A stretch of 64,000 nt of DNA, from assembly GCA_964595485.1 (NCBI GenBank), contig CAZQQN010000002.1:1-64000 (forward strand). Direction: 5' to 3'. Every line of letters begins with the position of its first letter. Position 1 is the stretch's first letter. The position numbers and the translations under genes are program-made. The notes below the pieces were generated by a model. It was not told the DNA's origin. It made no database searches and was given only the letters and a program-made list of their open reading frames with translations. Below, one piece after another: positions 17,601-26,515 of this stretch. Source of the DNA: CAZQQN01 sp964595485 (GTDB taxonomy: Bacteria > Bacteroidota > Bacteroidia > CAILMK01 > CAYYUA01).

Positions 17601-19073
17601 ATGGGTAGGTGCATCCTTATTGTTGCCGCGTGTTTATTCTTCCCTTTTTTAGTAAAAGGGGATTTCGATTACAATGATAACTGCCGCAAAGCCCACCTGG
17701 CACTGCTCAAACACGATCTTGAGAAAGGCCGAAAGCTTTTAAATAAAGAGGCTAAAAAAAATCCTGACAACTTAATCCCTGCGTACCTGGCTAACTACCT
17801 GGACTTTTTCAAGTTGATTAGCTACGAGGATCCGGATTTCTATGATAACTTAAGCAACACCATTGAAAAAAGGCTGAATCGCCTAAAAAAAGGCCCGGAA
17901 AAGTCACCATTTTATTATTTTACAAGAGCTGAGGTAGCACTTCAGTGGTCCATACTACAGGTAAAAGCCGGGGATTGGTTAGCCGGTGGGCGCGATTTTT
18001 ACAAAGCCTATCGCCTATTAAAGGATGCAGAAGAAAAACATCCGGGATTTCTACCTGTTAATAAATCCTTGTTAGCAATTCGAGGCATGATAGGCACCCT
18101 GCCAGACAACTACCAAACCATCATTAGCCTTTTTGGTATCGATGGGAATCTCACAAAGTCTATGGAAGCTTACCACCAATTCCTGGATTCAGCTAGCCAA
18201 AAGCAAAAATGGGCGGCTTACCATGAAGAGGGCCAACTTATCCAGGCTTTCATGCAATTTCATTTAATGAATGACGAAGAAAAAGCATGGCAAAGTATAA
18301 AAAAAGCCACAAAGGATTATGCTTCGAATCCGGTTAGCGCATTTGCAAGGGCCAACATTGCTATGGAAACCCACCAGAACGAAAAAGCGCTCACTGCCTT
18401 AAAACCCTATAAAAAAGGAATTCCCCCTATCCCGCACATTGACTACCTTTTAGGTGATGCTTACATTAACCAAATCAATCCTGAATGCCGGAAATATTTC
18501 AAGCGGTACATTCGTAATTTTAAAGGCTATAGTTACGTCAAGGACGCTTATTTGAAGCTTGGGTGGTCCTATTTAATCGATGGGAATCAGGCATTCTATC
18601 AAAAACAAGTGTACTTGGTAAAAGAAAAGGGTAAAGCCATCCGTGCAGTAGATAAACAAGCCACTCAAGAAGTTGACCATTATAAAAAAAATAACTTGTA
18701 CCTGCTAAAAGCTCGCCTGTTTTTTGATGGAGGGTATTTTGACAAAGCTTTGCAGCAATTTAAAAACACATCCATAAATGAAAAGTACCAAAGAGAACAC
18801 TATTACAGGTTAGGGAGAATCAACCAAGAAAAAAGTAACTATAAAAAAGCTTTAGAAGCCTATCACCACTTAAAAGGACTAAAGCCTGATAAGTTAGAAA
18901 GGTATTACATACCAGCTGCTCATTTTGAAATTGGGATGATTTACGAAAATATTGGCCAACCACAAAAGGCCATTGATCTCTTTAATAAAGTGCTCGATTT
19001 TGACGACTACCCTTATGAAAAATCCTTCCAGCAAAAGGCCAAAGCTGGCATTAACCGATTAAGTGGGAATTGA
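17601..19073 (+). CDS. Secreted tetratricopeptide-repeat protein
   Basis: A 490-residue exported protein: signal peptide (1-20, hydrophobic IVAACLFFPFLV then KG) and a helical body with TPR-type repeats, clearest near the C-terminus (REHYYRLGRINQEKSNYKKALEAYHHL is one unit, then AAHFEIGMIYENIGQPQKAIDLFNKVL). A longer frame begins at an ATG at 17583, but that codon lies in the loop of the upstream terminator hairpin, and the signal peptide starts cleanly at 17601, so 17601 is chosen. Likely a periplasmic scaffold; partners unknown. Confidence 0.8.
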   Translation: MGRCILIVAACLFFPFLVKGDFDYNDNCRKAHLALLKHDLEKGRKLLNKEAKKNPDNLIPAYLANYLDFFKLISYEDPDFYDNLSNTIEKRLNRLKKGPEKSPFYYFTRAEVALQWSILQVKAGDWLAGGRDFYKAYRLLKDAEEKHPGFLPVNKSLLAIRGMIGTLPDNYQTIISLFGIDGNLTKSMEAYHQFLDSASQKQKWAAYHEEGQLIQAFMQFHLMNDEEKAWQSIKKATKDYASNPVSAFARANIAMETHQNEKALTALKPYKKGIPPIPHIDYLLGDAYINQINPECRKYFKRYIRNFKGYSYVKDAYLKLGWSYLIDGNQAFYQKQVYLVKEKGKAIRAVDKQATQEVDHYKKNNLYLLKARLFFDGGYFDKALQQFKNTSINEKYQREHYYRLGRINQEKSNYKKALEAYHHLKGLKPDKLERYYIPAAHFEIGMIYENIGQPQKAIDLFNKVLDFDDYPYEKSFQQKAKAGINRLSGN

Positions 19074-19245
19074 TAAATTTTCTGTGAATTTCATTAAAAG
19101 GTGATCATCTCAAGATCACTAAATATTGGATTGGAAACAACCCTTTTTCATAAATGCCATTATTATATTCAGCTTAGCAAAAAGGTAGCTTTGCATTTTT
19201 TATTAATAAAAAACAATCTTTAATAAAAAATGCTTTTTGAATGCT

Positions 19246-19253
19246 TAAATTTG
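19246..19253 (+). promoter_or_regulatory. Possible -7 box for the DUF4197 gene
   Basis: TAAATTTG is an exact TAnnTTTG match 34 bp before the ATG at 19288, in a very A/T-rich leader. A matching -33 element is not evident. Confidence 0.35.
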
Positions 19254-19287
19254 ATTAAATTAGCACAAAATTTTAAAGCCATTCATT

Positions 19288-20025
19288 ATGAAGAAACATG
19301 TTTTATTGCTTTTTGTAACGTATGCACTCCTTGCTGTTACAGCTTGTGATGACGACTCCAAGGATGTAACTCCTGATACTGACTTTGGCCAAAATGAGAA
19401 TAATAAGCAACTCAGTGAGAAAGAAATCACAAAAGGGCTGAAGGAAGCGTTAAAAACCGGTACCAAAAGAGCCGTTGACACGCTTAACAGGGATAATGGC
19501 TACTTCAAGGACCAAGCTGTCAAAATCCTTTTCCCACCCGAAGCCAATAAAGTGAAAAATAAGCTAAGGGATATCGGAGCCGGAGATTTAGTAGATAAGT
19601 TTGTAAAAAAGCTGAACCGGGCTGCTGAAGATGCGGCAGGCAAAGCCTCTCCTATTTTTGTGGATGCCGTTACTGATATTTCATTCCAGGATGCTCGTAA
19701 CATACTGGAAGGCTCCGATTCTGCAGCGACACACTATTTCCGTGAAAATACAGCTGATGAGCTTTTTAACACATTCAAACCCGACATTGAAAATAGCCTT
19801 GATGAAGTGGAAGCACAAGATGCGTGGGAATCAGTAACCAATAAATATAACAGCATACCTACAACTGACCCTGTAGAAACGGATCTTGCTAAATATACCA
19901 CAGATGAAGCTTTAGAAGGGTTATTCTTAAAATTGAAAAAAGAGGAAAAGCAAATCCGACTGGATCCAGTTGCTCGAACCAAAGACATTCTTGAAAAAGT
20001 TTTTAGCACTTTGGATGACGATTGA
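19288..20025 (+). CDS. DUF4197 lipoprotein
   Basis: A 245-residue lipoprotein: signal sequence with lipobox LLAVTAC (Cys at about 20), then an acidic linker and a DUF4197 domain spanning most of the rest (EITKGLKEALKTGTKRAV, YFKDQAVKILFPPEA, AGKASPIFVDAVTDISFQDA, and the C-terminal TTDEALEGLFLKLKKEEK). The family is found in proteobacteria and Bacteroidota and has no known activity. After the Cys comes DDDS; acidic residues there do not match the usual Bacteroidota surface-export signal clearly, so the final location (periplasmic or surface face) is uncertain. Single-gene unit. Confidence 0.87.
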   Translation: MKKHVLLLFVTYALLAVTACDDDSKDVTPDTDFGQNENNKQLSEKEITKGLKEALKTGTKRAVDTLNRDNGYFKDQAVKILFPPEANKVKNKLRDIGAGDLVDKFVKKLNRAAEDAAGKASPIFVDAVTDISFQDARNILEGSDSAATHYFRENTADELFNTFKPDIENSLDEVEAQDAWESVTNKYNSIPTTDPVETDLAKYTTDEALEGLFLKLKKEEKQIRLDPVARTKDILEKVFSTLDDD

Positions 20026-20280
20026 ACAATATACATGTTAGGCGTCAGCTCATTTCCTCACGCGCCTGATCATTGCGTGGCACATAGTACTGCTTGTACT
20101 TCCATCAAGGCACCACCTGTTTAAATTGTGGTGGAAGGGCTTTATACCGTCAAAACATTTATAACCGGTATATCAAAATCAGAAGAGTGGAGTGCTCATT
20201 GCCAGTAAAAGGCCTTATAGGTTATCATCAGGCAATTAACAATGTGTATGGAATGAGAGGTTTAAAGAAAGAATAAGATA
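20026..20280. other. Intergenic region without clear content
   Basis: Together with the structured element at 20281-20376, this makes a gap of over 300 bp between the convergent DUF4197 and M1 peptidase genes. A 60-codon plus-strand frame (20094-20276) has no recognisable domain, unusual Cys/Arg/Tyr composition and no promoter, and was not accepted. No RNA gene was recognised. Confidence 0.5.
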
Positions 20281-20376
20281 GAACCCGGGAGTTTTAAATT
20301 TCTCGTACAATTTGGAAAGATTAAGCTTAAGTTCGGTGTGAATGCGAGAAAAATTAAAACAGCAACTCCCGGGTTC
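20281..20376. repeat. Long imperfect hairpin between convergent genes
   Basis: gaacccgggagtt (20281-20293) and aactcccgggttc (20364-20376) are a perfect 13-bp inverted repeat. Just inside, ttttaaatttctcg (20292-20305) pairs with most of cgagaaaaattaaaa (20345-20359), leaving a roughly 39-base loop that itself holds the palindrome ttaagcttaa (20321-20330). The stem could end transcription from both sides, but there is no T-run directly after either arm, so it may be a small structured RNA or a mini element. Confidence 0.55.
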
Positions 20377-20389
20377 AGGTTAAAATTTT

Positions 20390-22423
20390 TTATGGTTCTA
20401 ACTTGATCAGCTTTTTTTGATAAACCTCTTCTTCACCTTCTAATCTTGCGAGGTAAACACCCTTTTTTATACGGGATAATTTTAATTCAACCGGAACATT
20501 ATCACTGCAATGCTGCTTTATCTCCGTATTTTTTAAAATTTTACCATTCAAGTTTATTAATTCAAATTTAACCTTATTGCCACAAAATGCCTTGAGTTTT
20601 AGATAAACTTTATCCTTTACCGGATTAGGATAAAGTATAGGCTGATTAATTGGATTATTTACCCCTCGAAAATTGTCTGTTTTACTTACCTCGCTGGTGG
20701 CTAACAACCATTTTTTCTTATCAAAAATAACTGAATCAGGTTTAAAAGGTAGCTTATTCAAACTGAAAATCTTGTGGTTTTTATCAACATTGAAAATAAT
20801 ACTGGTATCCCTTTCATTTTTCTTTTTGAAAATTAACGGAACATTCATCTCATAAAAGTCAACGGATGAATGCGACTGACTTTGATTGAATTGGACTTTC
20901 ACCGATGATGATGCATTATACCACCTGATATCATAAGCTGGATAGCCCTGGCCATAAACCCAATCCTGAAAAAACCCATCCAGGGATGAGTCAGAAGCTT
21001 TCTCGAGTTCTGCCTTAAGGGCTTTTGTCTTGACTGATCGATAAGCATGATCCGGGTTATTCATGTAATTATTCAAGCCTTTAAAGAAAGCTTTTTTTCC
21101 CAGGCGCCAACGCAGCATCCGCAAAACAAAAGCCCCTTTATTGTATGATAAACGAACATTAAAAATACGGTTGGCGGTAAGTTGGTCATTAATATATACG
21201 GATCCCCAATCCTGACTTGTGACCGATGCAATTTTGTTCGCTTTCCAGGCTGACCATTCGTCCTTACCTTGGAGGTTCTTTTTAGCTAGCCCAGTTAAGT
21301 AAGTAGCAAAACCCTCATTTAACCATATATCCCGCCAATTGCCACATGTCACTTTGTTTCCAAACCACTGGTGAGCCAATTCATGGGCTATGATATCCTT
21401 TCCAAAAGAGCCCATAAAACTCATCGTTTGGTGCTCCATGCCTCCCCCCTGGTTCATTCGCACATGGCCATATTGTTCTTTTGAAAATGGGTATGAGTCA
21501 AACATATCCAGGAAAAGCCTGATGACCTTTTTCGTATACTCCGCCTTGTCTTTGTTTTCGGTAAAATTTTCTGGATAAAAGTAGTTGATTAAAGGCAGGG
21601 GATTTCCATTGCTGAGTTGAACAGTATCCTGGTGGATCCTGTAATTGCTTATGGCAAAAGCCACCAGGTAAGTAGCTATCGGATAATTATGTTCGAAGTG
21701 ATAGGTCACTTGGTCCCCATTTTCATTGCTTGAGCGCAAAACCCCATTGCTAACGGCTTTATAACCTTTTCTTGTGGTGATAAAAACATCAAGGGAATCG
21801 ATCTTATCCGTTAAAGTTTGCTTGCAAGGCCACCAGTCCCTGGCCCCAAAAGGTTGCGAAAGTGTCCACAAAACCGGTACGTTGTTGTGGGTGGCCTTGT
21901 TATAGCTTCCAAAGCTATTTTCAGAAGGTAACCCATGGTAGAAAACGGTTAAGGAGTCAGTATTTCCTTTTTCTATTTGGCGGGAAAGTTTTACGTTCAA
22001 TGAATGGTCATCCGTATGGTCAAATGCTAATCGTTGGCCGTTCATCAAGACAGAATCCACCGTCAATCCAGCGTTCAAATCAAACCTGATCGAATCAATG
22101 TTTTCCGCTTTGGGTTTAAAATGCGAATGGACACTGCCTCTCAAAGTATCTGTTTTGGCCGGTCCGGTTATCAACCTTAACCTTTGATAGGTAATTGAAT
22201 AAGCATAACTTTTTTGGCTTTGGGAAAGGAGCTTTTTTTGCTTAAACTGCGCTTCCTTCTGCTTATAGTGTGATTTCAAGGCCTGGCTTAAATCCTGGCT
22301 TAACAAGCTAAGCGGGAAAACCGAGAAAAAGAACACAAGCAAAGGAGTATTGGATACTTTATCAATCTTTTTCCTCCAGGTAGAGCTTTTGACCAATATC
22401 CACGTTATTATTTGGCAGGTCAT
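20390..22423 (-). CDS. M1-family metallopeptidase with T9SS sorting domain
   Basis: A 677-residue secreted aminopeptidase-like protein. Zinc site HELAH at about 347-351 with the third ligand Glu at about 370 (LNEGFATY) identifies family M1. The exopeptidase motif GAMEN is replaced by GGGMEH (about 326-331), a variation known in the family. The last 80 residues (ILYPNPVKDKVYLKL... GVYLARLEGEEE) form a T9SS type A sorting domain. The signal peptide core is about 25-42; the ATG at 22423 gives an unusually long N-region and overlaps the upstream gene by 62 bp, so a later non-ATG start is possible (a GGAGG lies just before an ATT at codon 20). Confidence 0.87.
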   Translation of the reverse strand: MTCQIITWILVKSSTWRKKIDKVSNTPLLVFFFSVFPLSLLSQDLSQALKSHYKQKEAQFKQKKLLSQSQKSYAYSITYQRLRLITGPAKTDTLRGSVHSHFKPKAENIDSIRFDLNAGLTVDSVLMNGQRLAFDHTDDHSLNVKLSRQIEKGNTDSLTVFYHGLPSENSFGSYNKATHNNVPVLWTLSQPFGARDWWPCKQTLTDKIDSLDVFITTRKGYKAVSNGVLRSSNENGDQVTYHFEHNYPIATYLVAFAISNYRIHQDTVQLSNGNPLPLINYFYPENFTENKDKAEYTKKVIRLFLDMFDSYPFSKEQYGHVRMNQGGGMEHQTMSFMGSFGKDIIAHELAHQWFGNKVTCGNWRDIWLNEGFATYLTGLAKKNLQGKDEWSAWKANKIASVTSQDWGSVYINDQLTANRIFNVRLSYNKGAFVLRMLRWRLGKKAFFKGLNNYMNNPDHAYRSVKTKALKAELEKASDSSLDGFFQDWVYGQGYPAYDIRWYNASSSVKVQFNQSQSHSSVDFYEMNVPLIFKKKNERDTSIIFNVDKNHKIFSLNKLPFKPDSVIFDKKKWLLATSEVSKTDNFRGVNNPINQPILYPNPVKDKVYLKLKAFCGNKVKFELINLNGKILKNTEIKQHCSDNVPVELKLSRIKKGVYLARLEGEEEVYQKKLIKLEP

Positions 22424-24539
22424 TGATCGATTTTAATTTATCAACAGCCATGTCATGTTGCTTGGCTATGCCATAAAGGGTTTCTCCTTGCTTAACACGG
22501 TGAAAAGACCTTTTATTGCCTTCATCAGGCTTTTTTTCTGTTTTATCATCACCTTCCGGTTGCAGGCGAAGTTTCTGCCCTATTTCAACCTCATTTTTAT
22601 CCATATCGTTTAAGGCCTTTAGTTTAGAAACTGGTATGTTGTAATTAACCGAAATTTGGTATAATGTCTCGCCATCAGCAACGGTATGATAGGTTGGCTT
22701 ATCATCGTTTTTGTCAGGTGCTTTTGTGCTGGCCTTATTTTCTTTTGTTTCTACATTCTGTTTTTCAGGCTCCTGAACCCTGATTTTCTGCCCTGTTTCT
22801 ATATTGTTGGACTTAAGGTCATTCCAGGCTTTAAGACTTTTTATGCCTGTTCCATATTGCTTAGCAATGCCATACAAGGTCTCATCCGGCTTTACCTTAT
22901 GATATAGGGTTTGGGCATTTTCTTTTTTTGGTTTATCAGAAGGTTTAATGTTGCGATTAGCGGTTTTCCCGGATGGCTTATCCTTGCTTTTTTGTTTTTT
23001 TCCTTCGTGGCTTTGGTTTTCTTGTTCTTTTTTATTTCTGCTATTTACTGCTTTTCTTTCATCCGAAGGCTCCTCATCGCTTGTCTTTTCCTTAACGCCT
23101 TCCGTTGATTTTCGAGGATCACTTTTTTCAGAAGCGGTATTGGTGTTATCGCCATTGCCTGTTTTTTTCACCATATTAGTATTCTGCCGGTACTTAAGCT
23201 CAGGTTTCACATAGCGCCTTTCTTTTAAATGGATTTTAGCCCCAACAGCTGGTTGCTCGCCATTTTCCATTCGATTTTTTTTGTATAACAACGCCACTGG
23301 CATATCGTATTTTTGAGCGATTTGCTGCATGGTTTCCCCAGCCCTAACTTTATGAAAGCGATCAGTTTTATAGCTTGCTGGATTGTCGGCCTGTGGTTTA
23401 TGATTTCTATTTTTACCTTTATTGCTTACTTCTTGGTTCTCCTTGCTGGATTTTTTCCTGTTTTTTACCAGCGGTTTCTCCCGAACTTCCACTTTTGTGT
23501 AACGCCTTTCCCTTAAAAAAACCCGGCTGCCAATAGCAGGTTCTTCATTGTTTTTCAGCCGGTTTCGATCCATTAGCTTTTCATATTTTACACCATACTC
23601 TTGCGCTATATCCCAGAGGGTTTCCCCCTTCTCTACCACATGGTATGATTTAACAGGCTTTTTCTTTTTCGCTTCCAGGTATAAAATGTCACCTTTCTTG
23701 AGTTGATCCTTTTTATTCAAGTCATTGTAACGAATAAGGGCCGATCGATTCACCGAAACTTCAGCAGTAATATCGGAAAGGCTTTCATTCCGGCCAAGCC
23801 GGATTGCTTTAAGGCCGTTTTTCTCAAAGGTTTTACTGGTATTCGGCTGTTCATTTTTGGTCTTTGGCTTATCGGTCTTTTCAGCTACTTGAACACCATC
23901 TTTCGGTTTAAAAGGTTTATCATGAAACTGGTCAAAGTAATGAAGATCATGCTTTTCTATTAACTTTATAAGGATGTCATCGTATCTCGGATTTGTTGCA
24001 TATCCAGCATCTTTAAGTCCTTTAGCCCATTTTTCGTAGGCAGTAGGTTCTAGTTTAAACAAATCATTGTAACGATAGCCATCCTTTAAAAACCTTGAAT
24101 GATCACGGTATGACTGGAAAACGGACTCATAAGTTCTGAAGCACTCATCTGGCCTGTCATCCTCGAGGTATATCTCTCCCCCATCCCATTCGTCCTTGTG
24201 ACATTTTATGCCAAAATGATTCTTACCTTCTTTTGCTAATTTGCTTTTAGCATAACTCGATTCTAACATACCCTGCGCAAGAGTGATACTTGCTGGCACA
24301 CCACTTTCTTTCATCTCTTTGATGGCATAGCGCTTGTATTTATGGATATACCAACCAGGCGTATGGGGTTCTTCGTCCTCAACAGCTTTTTCAGAAGCCT
24401 TTTTTAATTCCCGCGCCTTTGTATCAGGAATAGATTCTGTGGCCTTTTCTGAAGAACCACAAGCAGTTATAAATAAGCAGATACTTATAAATAACACGTT
24501 GTTAAATGAGAAAGCCCTAAAGCAAAAGGTTAGGAGCAT
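22362..24539 (-). CDS. Glucosaminidase lipoprotein with six LysM repeats
   Basis: A 725-residue lipoprotein. The lipobox FITAC (Cys about 27) follows a hydrophobic signal. Next is a FlgJ/GH73-type N-acetylglucosaminidase domain (about 60-215: ITLAQGMLESSYAKSKLA with its catalytic-type Glu, NHFGIKCH, FRTYESVFQSYRDHSRFL, GLKDAGYATNPRY). Six LysM domains follow, separated by low-complexity Lys/Glu/Ser linkers, e.g. YHVVEKGETLWDIAQEYGV and FHRVKQGETLYGIAKQHDM. It would cut peptidoglycan glycan strands while LysM units hold it to the wall. The ATG at 24539 is preferred over a TTG at 24569. The 3' end overlaps the M1 peptidase gene. Confidence 0.9.
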   Translation of the reverse strand: MLLTFCFRAFSFNNVLFISICLFITACGSSEKATESIPDTKARELKKASEKAVEDEEPHTPGWYIHKYKRYAIKEMKESGVPASITLAQGMLESSYAKSKLAKEGKNHFGIKCHKDEWDGGEIYLEDDRPDECFRTYESVFQSYRDHSRFLKDGYRYNDLFKLEPTAYEKWAKGLKDAGYATNPRYDDILIKLIEKHDLHYFDQFHDKPFKPKDGVQVAEKTDKPKTKNEQPNTSKTFEKNGLKAIRLGRNESLSDITAEVSVNRSALIRYNDLNKKDQLKKGDILYLEAKKKKPVKSYHVVEKGETLWDIAQEYGVKYEKLMDRNRLKNNEEPAIGSRVFLRERRYTKVEVREKPLVKNRKKSSKENQEVSNKGKNRNHKPQADNPASYKTDRFHKVRAGETMQQIAQKYDMPVALLYKKNRMENGEQPAVGAKIHLKERRYVKPELKYRQNTNMVKKTGNGDNTNTASEKSDPRKSTEGVKEKTSDEEPSDERKAVNSRNKKEQENQSHEGKKQKSKDKPSGKTANRNIKPSDKPKKENAQTLYHKVKPDETLYGIAKQYGTGIKSLKAWNDLKSNNIETGQKIRVQEPEKQNVETKENKASTKAPDKNDDKPTYHTVADGETLYQISVNYNIPVSKLKALNDMDKNEVEIGQKLRLQPEGDDKTEKKPDEGNKRSFHRVKQGETLYGIAKQHDMAVDKLKSINDLPNNNVDIGQKLYLEEKD

Positions 24540-24634
24540 ATAGCAACTGCTTTTGTCAAATCCTTTCAATCCCTAAATTTTCTAACAATAAAACTCAGGG
24601 TATAGTGGAACGAGTTCCTGTATACAAAACTATA

Positions 24635-25270
24635 TTAAAGTTTGCGAATCATCATCAATCCATCTCTCAGGGGAAGTAGAAGGTTTTCTACTCTCCCATC
24701 AGCATGGACTTTATTATTAAAAGCCTTTAAAGCAGCTGTTTCTTTATCAGGATCATCATTCAATACCTTCCCACTCCATAGCACATTATCAGCAATGATG
24801 AGACCTCCCTGCTTAACTTTATCCAAAACCTGGTCGTAATACAAGCTATAATGCTCTTTATCGGCATCAATGAAAACCATATCAAATGGTCCTTCAAGAG
24901 TAGGAATAAGATCTGAGGCGGTATTTTTATGAAACTTTATCCAATTTTCAAGGCCTGCTTTTTGCCAATATCGCCGGGCTATGGGTTCCAATTCTTCATT
25001 GTTATCGATGGTGTGTACCAAGCCATCATCCGCCAAACCCTGAGCCAGGCATATGGCAGAATAGCCTGTGTAAGTGCCAATCTCAAGCACCTGTTTTGGC
25101 TTTATCATATGACTAAAAAAGGCCAGTGCTTTCCCCTGTAAATGACCGGACAGCATTTGGGGTTTTGAGACTTTGAGATTTGTTTCCCGGTTCAGCTCAT
25201 AAAGGTACTCCGGCTCTGGAGACGTATGATGCTCTATAAATTGCTCAAGGTTTTCTTCAAGGAATTTCAT
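24635..25270 (-). CDS. O-methyltransferase (caffeoyl-CoA OMT-like)
   Basis: A 211-residue class I SAM-dependent methyltransferase. SAM-binding motif I is VLEIGTYTGYSAICLAQGL (about 60-78); the metal-binding/active block is VFIDADKEHYSLYYD (about 131-145) and DNVLWSGKV follows, all typical of the cation-dependent O-methyltransferase family that includes caffeoyl-CoA OMTs. Natural acceptor unknown; catechol-type compounds are the usual substrates. It lies 65 bp after... upstream of the LysM gene on the same strand and is probably the first gene of a short transcript with it. Confidence 0.9.
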   Translation of the reverse strand: MKFLEENLEQFIEHHTSPEPEYLYELNRETNLKVSKPQMLSGHLQGKALAFFSHMIKPKQVLEIGTYTGYSAICLAQGLADDGLVHTIDNNEELEPIARRYWQKAGLENWIKFHKNTASDLIPTLEGPFDMVFIDADKEHYSLYYDQVLDKVKQGGLIIADNVLWSGKVLNDDPDKETAALKAFNNKVHADGRVENLLLPLRDGLMMIRKL

Positions 25271-25478
25271 AACAATCCTTGTTTTATGGAATATAATGCG
25301 ACTAACACAAAATTAAAGGTTTCCTGGCTTTACCTCGTTTAACCTTTCAAAAAAGTTTTTTATGCTATTCTGTTCTAAGGATTGCTCTTTTGACCCTTAA
25401 CATTTTGATTCACATTATTCCAACCCAAAATTCAAAAACGGGTGCTATTTTTGACACACCAATAATATCTTTAAGTAA

Positions 25479-26423
25479 ATGCTGAAAGCCATTTTACTAC
25501 TGATAGCAGGGCTAATCCTGGTCATTTATTTTTCTGAGCAACTTGTTAAGGGCTTAGTAGGTACGGCCAGGGCTTTCAATGTGTCAGCATTCTTGTTAAG
25601 CGTTGTTTTCATTGGCTTTGACCCGGAAAATTTAGGTGTTGGCGCAATTGGTGCTTTTGAAGGGGCAGAAGGTATTGCTGTTGGATCAATCATTGGAGCA
25701 GCAATGGTAGCGGTTGCTTTAGCTTTGGGGATAACCGCCCTTATTACACCGCTAAGGTTCCGGACTGTACCCAAAAATATCCTAATATTGCCGCTCACAT
25801 CCGTTTTACTTTTTTCCCTTTTAATCTTTGATAAAAATTTAAGCAGAATTGACGGGGTCATATTGCTAATCAGCTACGCCTTGGCCACCCTTTATTTAAT
25901 TCGTTTAAGCCATAAAGGTGTAAAAGTAGAAGCCGGAGGTGAAATCGCTGAATCCCTTGAAAAAGAAAAGCTTCCAGGCAGGTGGGCTTCTTTGGGCTTG
26001 TTCTCTCTTTCTCTTCTGGCTATCATTGGAGGCAGTGAAATGGTGATCAATGGTTCAAGGATTTTATTGGAATCCTTTAGTATTTCGGAAACCTTTTATG
26101 GAATAACGATCCTGGCTTTTTTGGTCAGTATAGAAGAGATAGCCCGTGAGTTACCGCCGGCTTTAAAAGGTAAACCCGATATTTCATTGGGCAATGTTAT
26201 TGGCTCCGTTATGGCTTTTTTTCTCTTTAATGCTGGTATTATAGGCCTAGTGTCTCCTTTGAGTTTGCCGAATGGCATTCTGCAATTTTTCCTTCCCATA
26301 GCCCTTTTATCCATAGCCTTTATAACAATACTTTTACTAATAGGAAAGCAAATACCCCGCTGGGCCGGCTTAATTCTTATCTTTTTTTACATCGGTTTTA
26401 TTGCCGGAGGATATTGGCTTTAA
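25479..26423 (+). CDS. Sodium/calcium exchanger-type cation antiporter
   Basis: A 314-residue inner-membrane protein with about ten helices in two Na/Ca exchanger repeats (about 1-135 and 170-314). The ion-binding blocks typical of the CaCA family appear in each half: GFDPENLGVGAIGAFEGAEG (about 47-66) and SIEEIARELPPALKG with GNVIGSVMAFFLFN (about 210-245). In place of the usual TSxPE-type sequence the first block reads FDPENLG, so ion selectivity is uncertain. Divergent from the O-methyltransferase gene, monocistronic by position. Confidence 0.85.
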   Translation: MLKAILLLIAGLILVIYFSEQLVKGLVGTARAFNVSAFLLSVVFIGFDPENLGVGAIGAFEGAEGIAVGSIIGAAMVAVALALGITALITPLRFRTVPKNILILPLTSVLLFSLLIFDKNLSRIDGVILLISYALATLYLIRLSHKGVKVEAGGEIAESLEKEKLPGRWASLGLFSLSLLAIIGGSEMVINGSRILLESFSISETFYGITILAFLVSIEEIARELPPALKGKPDISLGNVIGSVMAFFLFNAGIIGLVSPLSLPNGILQFFLPIALLSIAFITILLLIGKQIPRWAGLILIFFYIGFIAGGYWL

Positions 26424-26515
26424 ATAAGCATCAACAAAAACCTGCAACAATTAACAATTGAACAATTCAATCCTTATAACTTTTTTTATTTGTTAGGTTC
26501 GTAACATAGTTACCC

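Noticed and set aside
18321..18333. TTCGAATCC, a tRNA T-loop-like sequence
   Set aside because: It lies inside the TPR gene and no cloverleaf can be formed around it.
19101..19119. Small hairpin gtgatc / gatcac after the TPR gene
   Set aside because: Six-base stem with no T-run; probably not a terminator.
20094..20276. A 60-codon plus-strand open frame
   Set aside because: No domain, odd Cys/Arg/Tyr composition, no promoter or ribosome-site signal; likely chance.
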